Notes: generated by a model from the sequence alone, not told the origin. A stretch of DNA of 64,000 nucleotides from G020350405 sp964513655 (GCA_964513655.1 CAZENQ010000002.1:1-64000), one strand, 5' to 3'; counted from the stretch's first letter, positions 1 to 9,231 are shown. Translations and numbers: made by a program.

Positions 1-1352
1 GTGTAGGAGGTGGAGACGCCGCCACCTCCAGGGCGGAACGACAGGGCCGTAACGCCGAACTGATGTTCAATCCATTGCTGAGCGGTCTTCATTCGCCAAG
101 AGGCCTCTGCGGCGGGAATCTCCTTGTTTCTTCTGGTGTCGCCGAACTCGCGGTACCAGCCGACCTCGGCGCGCTCTTTGTCAAGGTCCGAGCCGTACCA
201 GGGTCCGGGCGGGGAGAAGAGGTCGGGCTGCATGTGGGTGAGGCCGTGACATTGTATTTCTATAACACCAGCCTTTAGACCGTTCATTAGGCCTCGATAA
301 GTTGATGGATAGTCCTGGGGTGCGCCGAATTCGTCGGTGAGTTTTCTCTGGAAGGCGGGTTCTACGCGTTTGAGGCCGTCGTTCACAAAGCCGGGGACTA
401 CGTTCATTATAAGGATGGCGTTGTGCTGTTTGAGGGGCTTTATAAGGTGCTGTTCAATCTGCTGCTCGGTTAATGTTGGGTATCGCCAGTGTTCGAGCCA
501 GGCGTTCTGGGCGCTGCCGGGGTCGTCCATAATGAGCCAGGCCTTGTTCTGCCAGGTCTTGCAGAGGGAGTGTCCGATAGAAAAGGTGATTGCTCTTCGA
601 AGGAGTGTGCGATACGCCTGGTATGAAAACATCTGGTCGATGTCACCACCTATCCAAACGGCCCTTGCACCTGACGGAAGGCCTCGAACGGTTACCTGAG
701 GGTATGTGCCCTGTGTGATTAGGGGTTTGGCGTCGGTGAGCTCGACCTGAACTCTTTTCTTGGCTGTGCCGGTGTCATCGGTGTAATCCAACGGATTCGC
801 CAGGCCGTTAGTGATGAAATGGCCGGCTGAGTGCTGCAAGCTGGAGTTGTGCATCCAGGAGCCGACGTATTTAATTCCGAGGAGGTCCTGGATAACTGGC
901 TCCTTGATACGGTCGCCAAGGGCGATGAGGCTGATGCCATGGTCATTTACGGCCTGCTGCAACACGTCGTAGCGCTGCGGCTGGAGGTCGGCTGATGTGT
1001 CGGCGTCGAAGATGATGCAGCCGACATCGGCTTTTCCATCCGGGCCGAGGAAACGATTTATGTCCATGAACTCCTGGTCGAGGCGAATTATTTCGAAGGG
1101 GACGCACCATGTTTTTAGCATGATTACCAATAAGGCGAACTCGTCTTGGACGGTGGCGGGGTTAGCTTCGGCCTTTGATTTTATGTGTTTGTGGACATCG
1201 ACGACGAAGCTTGCGGGGTCCTGCCACTGGTCGCCGATGACCAGCGCTACTTTGTAGGGTTTTATGTCGGCGGCGAGAGAACTGCCAAGAAAAGTGGTGG
1301 AGATGACGGTCAAGGCGATTGCGAATTTGAACGGCGTTGAGAATAATTTCAT
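1..1352 (-). CDS. Exported polysaccharide-deacetylase-like protein (3' end beyond window)
   Basis: An uninterrupted minus-strand frame runs from an ATG at 1352 to the left edge, giving about 450 codons without a stop; the C-terminus lies outside the window. The start has AAAGGA about ten bases upstream. The first 24 or so residues (MKLFSTPFKFAIALTVISTT onward, ending near SLAA) form a signal peptide, so the product is exported. A metal-binding pattern like that of NodB/DUF2334 deacetylases is visible: WLIMDDPGS in mid-protein and CHGLTHMQPDL further on. This would fit removal of acyl groups from a polysaccharide, but the catalytic assignment is inferred from these two motifs only. It follows the DUF4416 gene by 31 bases and is probably the third gene of the proS transcript. 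An uncharacterised glycoside-hydrolase-like exported protein is the main alternative. Confidence 0.7.
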   Translation of the reverse strand, partial: MKLFSTPFKFAIALTVISTTFLGSSLAADIKPYKVALVIGDQWQDPASFVVDVHKHIKSKAEANPATVQDEFALLVIMLKTWCVPFEIIRLDQEFMDINRFLGPDGKADVGCIIFDADTSADLQPQRYDVLQQAVNDHGISLIALGDRIKEPVIQDLLGIKYVGSWMHNSSLQHSAGHFITNGLANPLDYTDDTGTAKKRVQVELTDAKPLITQGTYPQVTVRGLPSGARAVWIGGDIDQMFSYQAYRTLLRRAITFSIGHSLCKTWQNKAWLIMDDPGSAQNAWLEHWRYPTLTEQQIEQHLIKPLKQHNAILIMNVVPGFVNDGLKRVEPAFQRKLTDEFGAPQDYPSTYRGLMNGLKAGVIEIQCHGLTHMQPDLFSPPGPWYGSDLDKERAEVGWYREFGDTRRNKEIPAAEASWRMKTAQQWIEHQFGVTALSFRPGGGGVSTSY

Positions 1353-1383
1353 ATACAAATTCCTTTAGTGTAAAGCTCAACAG

Positions 1384-1929
1384 TTAGTCACTGGTGCTCC
1401 TTAGCTGCTCCAGCAGTCGGGTCCTGACCTTGGTGAAGAAGTCGTGGTAGCATGGCTGTTTATAGTCAGGGTAGGTGTATGGTAAGGGCTGCCAGGTGCC
1501 TTTGTCAAAAATAAGTGTGACTTCTGCGTACATTTTTTGGCCGATGTATATACGATGCGAGTAGTTCTTTGTTGTGGCCAAAACCAGTTTTGAGGGCTCG
1601 ATTATGCCGGGGTCGAGATTTACGGGTCTGGGCAGGTCGATATTTGACTTTGCGGCCAATTTTTGTTCGAGCTTATTTGTCTGGTGTTTGATTTCGGGCA
1701 GACTGCCGGGGTCGATTAGTTTGTCGATGCTGACAAATTGTCGCAGGATGTTTTTGCCGGTTTCATTATTATAGTAGTCAGTCTGTGTAAACGGCCAGAT
1801 GTCACTTTGCAGGTCAAGGTTGGTGAACTCGGCGGTGAGTGTTTCGATTGCAGCGTTCAAACAGTTCTTGTCGGCCGCGAGGATGCCGACAAGAAGTTTT
1901 ACGGGGCTGGGCTCTTTGAGGTCCCACAT
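1384..1929 (-). CDS. DUF4416 family protein
   Basis: A 181-residue soluble protein with no signal peptide or membrane segment. The N-terminus (PVKLLVGILAADKNCLN) and the C-terminal part with YPDYKQPCYHDFF match the DUF4416 family as I know it. These proteins are common in Planctomycetes and deltaproteobacterial lineages and have no established function, although some databases call them GTP-binding. The gene starts 21 bases after the proS stop and lies 31 bases before the exported deacetylase-like gene, so the three are probably co-transcribed. Nothing in the sequence suggests a specific link to tRNA charging. Family assignment is fairly secure; function is unknown. Confidence 0.75.
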   Translation of the reverse strand: MWDLKEPSPVKLLVGILAADKNCLNAAIETLTAEFTNLDLQSDIWPFTQTDYYNNETGKNILRQFVSIDKLIDPGSLPEIKHQTNKLEQKLAAKSNIDLPRPVNLDPGIIEPSKLVLATTKNYSHRIYIGQKMYAEVTLIFDKGTWQPLPYTYPDYKQPCYHDFFTKVRTRLLEQLRSTSD

Positions 1930-1950
1930 TGGCTCTGCCGGTTAGTTGGC

Positions 1951-3774
1951 TTATGGATTCAGTTGTTCTTTTAGTGAGTTGACCAGTTTGATTGTTTTGG
2001 CTGCTGCATTTTCGATGGGGACTTTTTGACTTTTTGATTCCGCGCGGAGCTTTATTTCAACATTGCCTTCGGCTACTGATTTTTGGCCGACGGTGATTCT
2101 CACGGGAATACCGAGCAGGTCGGCATCCTTGAATTTGACGCCGCCGCGGAGTTCTCTATCGTCCAGTAATACGTCAACGTCTTTGTCGAGCAGTCGCTGG
2201 TAGATGTCTTCAGAGGCTTTTGCTACGACCGGGTCATCCTGATTTACGCAGGTGATAAGGACTTCGAAGGGGGCAATGGTGACGGGGAAGATGATGCCGT
2301 TTTTGTCGTTGCCGAGTTCGATGGCGGAGGCGAGGATGCGGTTGATGCCGATGCCGTAGCAGCCCATGAGGCAGGGTTTTTCGGCGTCGTCTTCGCCGAG
2401 GAATTTTGCGTTGAGCTTCTTACTATATTTTGTACCGAGCTTGAAGACCTGGCCGACCTCGATGCCTTTCTTGAAGAGCAGCTTTTTGCTGTTGTGCTTA
2501 TCGCCGTCGGCGGCATAGCGGATATCGGCGATGGTTACGTTGTTGCCTTCGAGTGGGAAGTCCCGGCCGGGGACGACATTCTTTGTATGGTAGTCGGTCT
2601 TATTGGCGCCGGTAATGCCTACGGCCATTGCCGCAACTGCGTGGTCGATAATTAGTCTTGAGCCCTTGTCTGCAAGCCCTATTGGTCCAGCGAAGCCAAC
2701 TTCGGCTCCTGAAACTTCCTTGATCTCCCGTTCTTCAGCTAGCTCAATGGACCCACCAATAATTGACCGCAACTTCTCTTCGTTTACTTCGTGATCGCCT
2801 CGGACCAGTACGGCGAAGTTCTCATAATCTGTTACTGGACCAACATAAACTCCTCGATGGTCATGTTTTGCTTTTTCCGCACTAAAAGCTTTCGCTTGCT
2901 CTTCCAAACAAGCAGGATTTGTATAAATGAGTGTTTTTATCATGTCCTTCGGTTGGGTTTTGAGGAAATCGCAGACTGCTTCGATGGAGCCGATGTTGGG
3001 GGTGTGGACGTCTTCGGTTGGAGGGATCTTGGTTTTTGCTTTTTCCTTTGGTAGTGGGTCGACGGCGGCCTTTTCGAGGTTGGCGGCGTAGGAGCCGTCC
3101 TCGGTGTAGACGATTGTGTCCTCGCCTGATTCACAGGGTACAGTGAACTGGTGCGAGCCGGAGCCGCCCATTTCGCCGGACTCGGCCTCGACGACGACGT
3201 AATCAAGGCCGCAGCGTTTGAAGATTCGGCAGTATGCGTCGAACATAATCTTGTATGATTTGTCGAGGCTTTCGGGGTCGGTGTCGAAGCTGTAGGCGTC
3301 TTTCATAATGAATTCGCGGCTGCGGAGGACGCCGAAGCGGGGGCGGAACTCATCGCGGAACTTGAAGCTAATCTGGTAGAGGTTGACGGGGAGCTGCTTG
3401 TATGATTTTATCTCGCCGGCCGCGAGGGAGGTGACGACCTCTTCTGCGGTTGGCGAGAGGATGTTGCCGCGGCCGTGGCGGTCGGTGAAGGTCGCGAGGG
3501 TTTCGCCGTAGTCGACGTCCCGGCCGGTTCTTTGCCAGAGTTCCAGAGGCTGGACAGATGGCATGAGGATTTCCTGAGCGCCGGAGCGGTTCATTTCTTC
3601 GCGGACGATGGCGATGACCTTTAGGAGGCTGCGCCAGCCCAACGGGAGGTAGGTGTATGTGCCGCTGGCGAGTTTGCGCATAAGGGCCGCCCGGAGCATT
3701 AATTTATGGCTGGTGATTTCGGCGTCGGCTGGGACCTCTTTGACGGTCGGTATGAACATCAGGCTATATCTCAT
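1951..3774 (-). CDS. proS: Prolyl-tRNA synthetase (bacterial type)
   Basis: Charges tRNA-Pro with proline in the cytoplasm. From the chosen ATG at 3774 the protein has 607 residues, within the usual range for the long bacterial form that carries an editing insertion between class II motifs 2 and 3. The N-terminus (SLMFIPTVKEVPADAEITSH, then LMLRAALMRKLASGTYTYLP) aligns with other ProS proteins. Motif 2 is seen as FRDEFRPRFGVLRSREF, and the C-terminal anticodon-binding domain ends with QKSVAEGNVEIKLR. An upstream in-frame start at 3843 would add 23 residues, but that stretch has no ProS similarity and is mostly the heptad repeat, so it was rejected. No strong Shine-Dalgarno is visible; the repeat occupies that position two bases before the ATG. 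Confidence 0.95.
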   Translation of the reverse strand: MRYSLMFIPTVKEVPADAEITSHKLMLRAALMRKLASGTYTYLPLGWRSLLKVIAIVREEMNRSGAQEILMPSVQPLELWQRTGRDVDYGETLATFTDRHGRGNILSPTAEEVVTSLAAGEIKSYKQLPVNLYQISFKFRDEFRPRFGVLRSREFIMKDAYSFDTDPESLDKSYKIMFDAYCRIFKRCGLDYVVVEAESGEMGGSGSHQFTVPCESGEDTIVYTEDGSYAANLEKAAVDPLPKEKAKTKIPPTEDVHTPNIGSIEAVCDFLKTQPKDMIKTLIYTNPACLEEQAKAFSAEKAKHDHRGVYVGPVTDYENFAVLVRGDHEVNEEKLRSIIGGSIELAEEREIKEVSGAEVGFAGPIGLADKGSRLIIDHAVAAMAVGITGANKTDYHTKNVVPGRDFPLEGNNVTIADIRYAADGDKHNSKKLLFKKGIEVGQVFKLGTKYSKKLNAKFLGEDDAEKPCLMGCYGIGINRILASAIELGNDKNGIIFPVTIAPFEVLITCVNQDDPVVAKASEDIYQRLLDKDVDVLLDDRELRGGVKFKDADLLGIPVRITVGQKSVAEGNVEIKLRAESKSQKVPIENAAAKTIKLVNSLKEQLNP

Positions 3775-3776
3775 GG

Positions 3777-3811
3777 CTCGTATCTCGTATTTCGTAGTGC
3801 GTATTGCGTTG
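3777..3811 (-). repeat. Degenerate heptanucleotide array abutting the proS start
   Basis: Read on the minus strand, five consecutive 7-base units end two bases before the proS ATG. The last two units are identical (ATACGAG) and the earlier ones are CTACGAA, ATACGCA and a more diverged copy. All keep an ACG core at the same phase. The array takes the place where a ribosome binding site would be expected. It is one of seven period-7 arrays in the window. Confidence 0.75.
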
Positions 3812-4062
3812 ACTCGAAACCGGAAGTCCACTATATAGCCCAAAATGTGGAGGGTTGCAAGCTAATATTTTGTGATTGGGAGATGCTGGAAATGGGGGGA
3901 GAATTTGATACAAAAAAATATCGGCTGGAACGAGAAATTTCAGCGAAATGGTCTTGGCAGGATTTTGTGGTTTGGATACAATTCAGTAACTTTCGTATGA
4001 TGCACTGTGTGCTGGTTATCGAAGTGCGGTCGGTGGGTGGGGCGTAAGAAGTAAGTAGGAAA

Positions 4063-5391
4063 ATGGTTGAGTTAGTGAATACAAACAAAGCGGGCTCTTC
4101 AGAGACGGGCCTGAACCTTAGACGAGGCAAGCGCTTAGGGAAATACCGTCTGGAGCGGCGTCTGGGTGAGGGTGGAACGTGCGAGGTCTGGAAGGCGCGG
4201 GACTGCGTGGAGGGCATCTGGGTGGCGTTGAAGATACCATTGATGGATATTAACGGCGAGCGCGACAACCAGGGCTTATTTCATGAGATTCGCTTAGTTG
4301 CGCGGCTTCGTCATAAGCATATAATGCCGGTGAAGAACGCCGACATCATCGACGGTCACGTGGTTCTGGCTACGGAATTGTCGGTGGGCACCTTGGCAGA
4401 CCGTTCGAAGCCGATGTCGGTGCGGAGAGTAATTTTTATTATTGCTCAAGTACTTGAGGGGCTGGCGTATGCGCATCACAATCGTCTACTGCATTGTGAC
4501 GTTACGCCGGGGAATATTTTTCTGTTTCCGAACGGGCATGCGGCACTTGGGGATTTCAGTATCAGTCTGAAGCTAAAGGGGCGGATGTCGACCGTAGACG
4601 ATTATGGTACTCCGGGGTATGTTTCGCCGGAGCAGGCCTACGGGCGTCCGACTTATCGAAGTGATTGTTTTTCGGCCGGCTTGATAGTTTACGAGTATAT
4701 TACCGGGGTCCTGCCGCGCTGGCCGTTTAAGTGGCCTTTTCGAGGTCATAAGCGACTGCTTGAGCAAACCAGTCCGGGATTCGTCAAATTTATGCGGAAG
4801 GCTTTGAGGGTGGACCCGGCCAAGCGTTTTGCCAATGCTGACCAGATGCTGACCGCTTTGATTGAGGCGACACCGAAGGGTTTGAAAAAGGGTTTCGCTT
4901 TGAAATTGAGGGGGAGGAAGCGGCCGGACTGGCGTCAGATGCGGCGCGAGAGTTTTGTCCAAAGATACCAGAAAGTTCTGCCGTTTATTGTTCGCTGTGT
5001 GAAATGCGGCGAGCCGATGGATGAAAGAATGGTGATTTGTCCGTGGTGCGGCACGGGGTGCAACCGCTTCGACAGTCGGAGCCGGTTGAGTCATATTTGT
5101 GGTCGGTGCCATAAGGGCGTTTTGGCCGAGTGGCGATTTTGTGCGTGGTGTTATGGGCCGGGGTTTGCATCGCCGAGTACCAAGCGGACGGCTGGTGTGC
5201 GTTACCAGGCGGACTGCAAATACTGCGGCGGCAAGCTTATGCGATTTATGCGTTACTGTCCGTGGTGTCATCGTAAGGTTCGCGGGCCTTGGCAGGTTCG
5301 GCCTTTTCCGGAGATATGCGGCAAGTGCGGATGGTCTGTGGATTCATCGTTCTGGAACTACTGTCCGTGGTGCAAACAGGGTTTGGTTTAG
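4063..5391 (+). CDS. Hanks-type Ser/Thr protein kinase with four C-terminal double zinc ribbons
   Basis: A 442-residue cytoplasmic kinase-like protein with no membrane segment. The kinase domain covers about residues 27-290: glycine loop GEGGTCEV (35-42), ATP lysine in VALKI (K57), helix-C glutamate in HEIRL (E75), catalytic loop HCDVTPGN (144-151), metal loop DFS (164-166) and SPE at 188-190. The catalytic Asp146, Asn151 and Asp164 are present. The usual arginine and lysine of HRDLKPxN are Cys145 and Thr148, and the DFG glycine is Ser166, so activity may be altered. From about residue 313 to the end there are eight CxxC knuckles forming four paired ribbons, each ending CPWC or CAWC. These could bind a partner or nucleic acid, or sense zinc or redox state. 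The PP2C phosphatase gene follows 62 bases downstream. Confidence 0.88.
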   Translation: MVELVNTNKAGSSETGLNLRRGKRLGKYRLERRLGEGGTCEVWKARDCVEGIWVALKIPLMDINGERDNQGLFHEIRLVARLRHKHIMPVKNADIIDGHVVLATELSVGTLADRSKPMSVRRVIFIIAQVLEGLAYAHHNRLLHCDVTPGNIFLFPNGHAALGDFSISLKLKGRMSTVDDYGTPGYVSPEQAYGRPTYRSDCFSAGLIVYEYITGVLPRWPFKWPFRGHKRLLEQTSPGFVKFMRKALRVDPAKRFANADQMLTALIEATPKGLKKGFALKLRGRKRPDWRQMRRESFVQRYQKVLPFIVRCVKCGEPMDERMVICPWCGTGCNRFDSRSRLSHICGRCHKGVLAEWRFCAWCYGPGFASPSTKRTAGVRYQADCKYCGGKLMRFMRYCPWCHRKVRGPWQVRPFPEICGKCGWSVDSSFWNYCPWCKQGLV

Positions 5392-5453
5392 CGGCCGGCG
5401 GTAACGGAATACCGGCCCGGGGTAAGAAGTAGTGTAGTTGTCAAGGACGGGAA

Positions 5454-6236
5454 ATGGAAGAGCAGTTACAAGATGCAATAATTTCGTCATTGCCATTTCG
5501 TTGGGGTGCGTTAAGTGACATTGGTAAGGTTCGGGAGGAAAACGAGGACACGTTTTGGGTTGAGCCGGAGTTAGGCCTGTTTTTGGTTTCCGACGGGATG
5601 GGAGGCCATCGGGGAGGGGCGCTTGCGTCAAAGATAGTCACGGAAGATTTGCCGGCAATGATTGAGACCAAGCTTGACAGGCTTAAGGTGGGCAGGGCGA
5701 GGACGATAAGGTCGCTTCTTAAAAAGGCCATTGTGGAACAGAGCAAGCAGCTGCTTCTGGAGGGGACAAGTGAAAGCGGGTTTAAGGGAATGGGGGCGAC
5801 ACTAGTGACGGTGCTCTTGAGGAAGAATCGCGCGTATATCGGCAATCTTGGGGACAGCAGGGTGTATCGTTTTCGAAGGGGCAGGCTCGTGCAGGTGACG
5901 AAGGACCATTCAGTAGTGTCGGAGCTTCTGGACAAGGGGCATATCGAGCCGGAAGAGGTTGAAAACCACGAGGCACAGGGTGAAATCACACATTATGTTG
6001 GGATGGAGGAAAAGGCGAGGCCTTATGTGCGGTCTTTCGGGCTTAAAGAGGGTGACCGGTTGCTATTGTGTACTGATGGCCTGACGGACGCGATAAACGA
6101 TGATGTGATTGCGGCGATTTTGAGTGATAAGGGGGACTGTGACGAAGCGTGTAAGGCACTTGTGGATGCGGCGAATGGTGCCGGTGGCCACGATAATATC
6201 ACTGTTATTATTGCCGACTGGATTCGGCGGTGTTAA
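5454..6236 (+). CDS. PP2C-family Ser/Thr protein phosphatase
   Basis: A 260-residue soluble metal-dependent phosphatase that would remove phosphate from Ser/Thr of proteins. The PP2C motifs appear in order: SDIGKVREENED (metal Asp), LVSDGMGGH (metal Asp-Gly), MGATLVTVLL, NLGDSRVYRFRRGRLVQVTK followed by DHS, LLLCTDGLTD and GGHDNITVI. Length is typical for the bacterial Stp/PrpC type. It lies 62 bases downstream of the kinase on the same strand and ahead of a strong terminator, so kinase and phosphatase probably form a two-gene unit acting on the same substrates, possibly including the kinase. No regulatory fusion domain is seen. Confidence 0.93.
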   Translation: MEEQLQDAIISSLPFRWGALSDIGKVREENEDTFWVEPELGLFLVSDGMGGHRGGALASKIVTEDLPAMIETKLDRLKVGRARTIRSLLKKAIVEQSKQLLLEGTSESGFKGMGATLVTVLLRKNRAYIGNLGDSRVYRFRRGRLVQVTKDHSVVSELLDKGHIEPEEVENHEAQGEITHYVGMEEKARPYVRSFGLKEGDRLLLCTDGLTDAINDDVIAAILSDKGDCDEACKALVDAANGAGGHDNITVIIADWIRRC

Positions 6237-6303
6237 TAGCAGAGGCATATGGTTCGAGAGCCTTCAGGACCATTGCTTGTATCTCAGAGAAGGGGAAAAG
6301 TTG

Positions 6304-6333
6304 AAAGGCCTGCCAAATGGCAGGCCTTTTTTT
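6304..6333 (+). terminator. Rho-independent terminator after the kinase/phosphatase pair
   Basis: A perfect 11-base-pair stem (AAAGGCCTGCC with GGCAGGCCTTT) and a four-base AAAT loop, followed by a T run. It lies 67 bases after the phosphatase stop. Confidence 0.92.
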
Positions 6334-6496
6334 ATGTTTTCTGTTATAGCTTGAGGCACGTCAAAAAACGGTTCTTGCATAAAAGTCGATTAGGCAATAT
6401 GATTTTTTATCAGATAAATTTTTGGTCGGAAGATATCGAGGATATGTGAGCGCGAGTTGCAGGTTTAGTCTTTTGAATTTACGGCAAGGGCAGATT

Positions 6497-8164
6497 ATGA
6501 AGGGGTATGTAAGTCGGCGCGGGTTTCTAAAGGCGATGGGTCTTGGCGCAGCGTCTATGGCTATTCCGGGATGCATGGGTGGTACAGGGCGGCTTTTGGG
6601 GGAGGGGTCCGGGGACAGGCCGAATATAATTTTGATTATGGCCGACGATATGGGCTACTCGGACATCGGCTGCTATGGCGGGGAGATTCAGACGCCGAAC
6701 TTGGACAGACTTGCGGCGAACGGACTGCGGTTTACGCAGTTTTATAACACCGCACGTTGCTGCCCGACGCGGGCATCGCTGATGACGGGGCTTTACGCGC
6801 ACCAGACGGGGATGGGTTGGATGACGGCGGCAAATCTGGGATATGAAGGTTACGGGGGTGATTTGAATAACAGATGTGTCACGATAGCGGAGGTGCTCAA
6901 GCGGTCGGGTTACTCGACTTACATGGCCGGCAAGTGGCACGTTACTTATGATGGATACTTTGATGGTCCGAAGCACAGCTGGCCGTGTCAACGAGGGTTT
7001 GAGCGGTTCTACGGTACTTTGAGCGGGGGCGGCAACTACTTTGACCCGAAGGCCCTTACGCGGGACAATACTCGGATTAAGGCGACAAGTGAGGGCTACT
7101 ACTACACCGACGCAATCAGCGATAATGCAGCGAAGTTTATCAGAGAACACGACTTGTCAAAGGGTGATGAGCCGTACTTTTTGTATGTTGCTTATACGAG
7201 TCCGCACTGGCCGCTGCACGCGAAGCCACACGATATCGAGAGATACAGGGGCAAGTACATGAAGGGGTGGGATGCTCTGCGGGCCGAAAGGCATAAGCGG
7301 ATGATAGAGATGGGCCTTGTGGAGGAGTCCTGGGAAATAACGCCGAGAGACGTAAAGGCAAAATCCTGGGATGAGGTGGACGCAAGTAAGAAGGAATTGT
7401 GGGATTTGCGGATGGCGGTTTACGCTGCTCAGATAGATTGCATGGACCAGGGCATTGGTCGAATAGTATCAGTAGTAGAAAAATCAGGTAAGCTTAATAA
7501 TACGTTGATAATGTTTTTATCCGATAACGGCGGCTGCGCTGAAGGTATTTCGCGTGCAAAGAAGGACATCAAACTGTTAGGGGCGGAAGATTCGTTCGAA
7601 AGCTATCGCATAAACTGGGCGAACGCGAGCAATACACCGTTTAGGCTTTACAAACACTGGGTACACGAAGGCGGCATCGCGACGCCATTGGTTGTTCACT
7701 GGCCAAAGGGCTTCAAGGCCCGCGGCGAACTGCGGCATCAGCCGGGGCATGTCATCGACGTTATGGCGACGTGCGCCGATATTACGGGTGCAAAGTACCC
7801 GCGCAAACACAAAGGCAAGAAGATAGTCCCGCTTGAAGGCAAGAGTCTTGTGCCTGCCTTTGGCAACAGACCGATTGAGCGCGAGGCTATATACTGGGAG
7901 CACGAAGGTAATCGTGCGATTCGTGTCGGCAAGTGGAAGCTGGTAGCGAGGGGTAAAAAGGGGGCGTGGGAGTTATACGACCTCGAGGCCGAGCGGACGG
8001 AGCTGAATGATTTGGCTAAGTGGTATCCTGAGCGTGCGAAGGAGATGGCTGAGATGTGGCAGAGGTGGGCTGAGCGTTCGAACGTTCTGCCTTTGGACGG
8101 GCGGGGATGGAATGAAAGGCTGAAGAGCGACAAGGGGCCGCCGTTAGCGGAAGGGAAGATTTAG
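6497..8164 (+). CDS. Exported sulfatase (Tat signal)
   Basis: A 555-residue sulfatase that hydrolyses sulfate esters, probably from sulfated polysaccharides. The chosen ATG at 6497 gives a Tat signal (SRRGFLKAMG, residues 6-15), followed by a possible lipobox ending at Cys26 (AIPGC). The longer frame from 6422 would bury this signal. Metal and active-site motifs follow: IILIMADDMGYSDIGCYGG (44-62) and CCPTRASLMTG (88-98), where Cys88 is the residue normally converted to formylglycine in CxPxR. FLSDNGG and GKWKLV appear later. No maturase gene is in the window. The gene is followed at 56 bases by the YhaM-type nuclease gene, but no functional link is obvious. Confidence 0.95.
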   Translation: MKGYVSRRGFLKAMGLGAASMAIPGCMGGTGRLLGEGSGDRPNIILIMADDMGYSDIGCYGGEIQTPNLDRLAANGLRFTQFYNTARCCPTRASLMTGLYAHQTGMGWMTAANLGYEGYGGDLNNRCVTIAEVLKRSGYSTYMAGKWHVTYDGYFDGPKHSWPCQRGFERFYGTLSGGGNYFDPKALTRDNTRIKATSEGYYYTDAISDNAAKFIREHDLSKGDEPYFLYVAYTSPHWPLHAKPHDIERYRGKYMKGWDALRAERHKRMIEMGLVEESWEITPRDVKAKSWDEVDASKKELWDLRMAVYAAQIDCMDQGIGRIVSVVEKSGKLNNTLIMFLSDNGGCAEGISRAKKDIKLLGAEDSFESYRINWANASNTPFRLYKHWVHEGGIATPLVVHWPKGFKARGELRHQPGHVIDVMATCADITGAKYPRKHKGKKIVPLEGKSLVPAFGNRPIEREAIYWEHEGNRAIRVGKWKLVARGKKGAWELYDLEAERTELNDLAKWYPERAKEMAEMWQRWAERSNVLPLDGRGWNERLKSDKGPPLAEGKI

Positions 8165-8220
8165 TAAAGCGAGCGGAAAACTGAAAGACAATAACGAGAA
8201 ACATTGATACGGAGTGGGAC

Positions 8221-9183
8221 ATGGCACATAAATTCATTGAAGAAATTGGGGCGGGTGAATCCATCGACGATATTTATCTGGTAAGAGAGCCGGTGCTTCG
8301 GAGCACGACGCGAGGCGATTTGTATATAGCGATGTTCGTCTGTGACCGGACGGGGCAGTTAAACGGACGGATGTGGCAGGCGACAGAAGCGGTTTACAAG
8401 GGGCTACCTAAACCCGGATTTGTCCGTATACAGGGAAGGAGCGAGCTTTATCAAAACAACCTGCAAATCATTGTAAATAACGTAGGCGTCATTGATGCAA
8501 GCAAGGTCCAACTGGAGGACTTTCTGGCGCGGACCGACAAAGACACAGGAAAGATGTTCGAGGAAGTAAAGGCGGCTGTAGGACGGATAAAAAATGCTCA
8601 GCTAAAGGCGCTGGTCGATGAGTTCTTAGCTGATACCGAGCTAATGGAGAGATTCTGCAATTCGCCGGGCGGAGTGAAACTGCACCATAATTATCTTGGC
8701 GGCCTGCTGGAGCATACGCACAATATGCTGCGGGTGGCTGCCGCGGTATTGCCGTTTTACAAAGAGGTGCAACCTGACCTGGTTATGGCGGCAATATTTA
8801 TTCACGACATGGGCAAGACGGAGGAATTGGCGTATGATATGGCGTTTTCATATACCGACTCGGGACAGCTAATCGGGCACGTCACGGAAAGCTTTCTAAT
8901 GCTGAACAAAAAGGCCGATGCGCTTGCTGCGAAGGGTAAGCCGGTTGATAAGGAGATTCTGGATGTTCTGGGACATATCATTCTGTCACATCACGGGCAA
9001 TACGATTTCGGCTCACCGAAGCTGCCGGCGACGCCTGATGCGTATATGGTCAATTATATTGACGATTTGGACGCGAAGATAAATCAGGTGACGGCAGCAA
9101 TTGGCGATGAGCCGAGCGATTCGAACTGGACCGCGTGGCAAAATTCGCTGCAGACAAGGCTTTACAGAAAGCGCATCGAATGA
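8221..9183 (+). CDS. YhaM-type 3'-5' exoribonuclease (OB fold plus HD domain)
   Basis: A 320-residue soluble protein. The N-terminal 95 residues look like an OB fold (YIAMFVCDRTGQLNGRMW, then FVRIQGRSELYQNNLQIIVN). The C-terminal part is an HD phosphohydrolase domain with HHNYLGGLLEHTHNM (H165), IHDMGK (H195-D196) and HIILSHHGQYDFGSPK. This order is that of the YhaM/CbfA family, which trims RNA or DNA 3' ends with a divalent metal. Length matches the family. It lies between the sulfatase (56 bases upstream) and an exported DUF4380 gene (48 bases downstream), so the cluster is close-packed but functionally mixed. Confidence 0.88.
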   Translation: MAHKFIEEIGAGESIDDIYLVREPVLRSTTRGDLYIAMFVCDRTGQLNGRMWQATEAVYKGLPKPGFVRIQGRSELYQNNLQIIVNNVGVIDASKVQLEDFLARTDKDTGKMFEEVKAAVGRIKNAQLKALVDEFLADTELMERFCNSPGGVKLHHNYLGGLLEHTHNMLRVAAAVLPFYKEVQPDLVMAAIFIHDMGKTEELAYDMAFSYTDSGQLIGHVTESFLMLNKKADALAAKGKPVDKEILDVLGHIILSHHGQYDFGSPKLPATPDAYMVNYIDDLDAKINQVTAAIGDEPSDSNWTAWQNSLQTRLYRKRIE

Positions 9184-9231
9184 AACAACCTGAGTGTTGT
9201 TATTTGACATGATTTTTGAAAGAGAAAAAAG

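Noticed and set aside
3775..3843. Longer starts for proS (3843), dnaJ (41667), aroC (61912) and the sulfatase (6422)
   Set aside because: The added residues have no family likeness, in two cases read heptad arrays, and in the sulfatase would bury the Tat signal; the shorter starts fit family N-termini.
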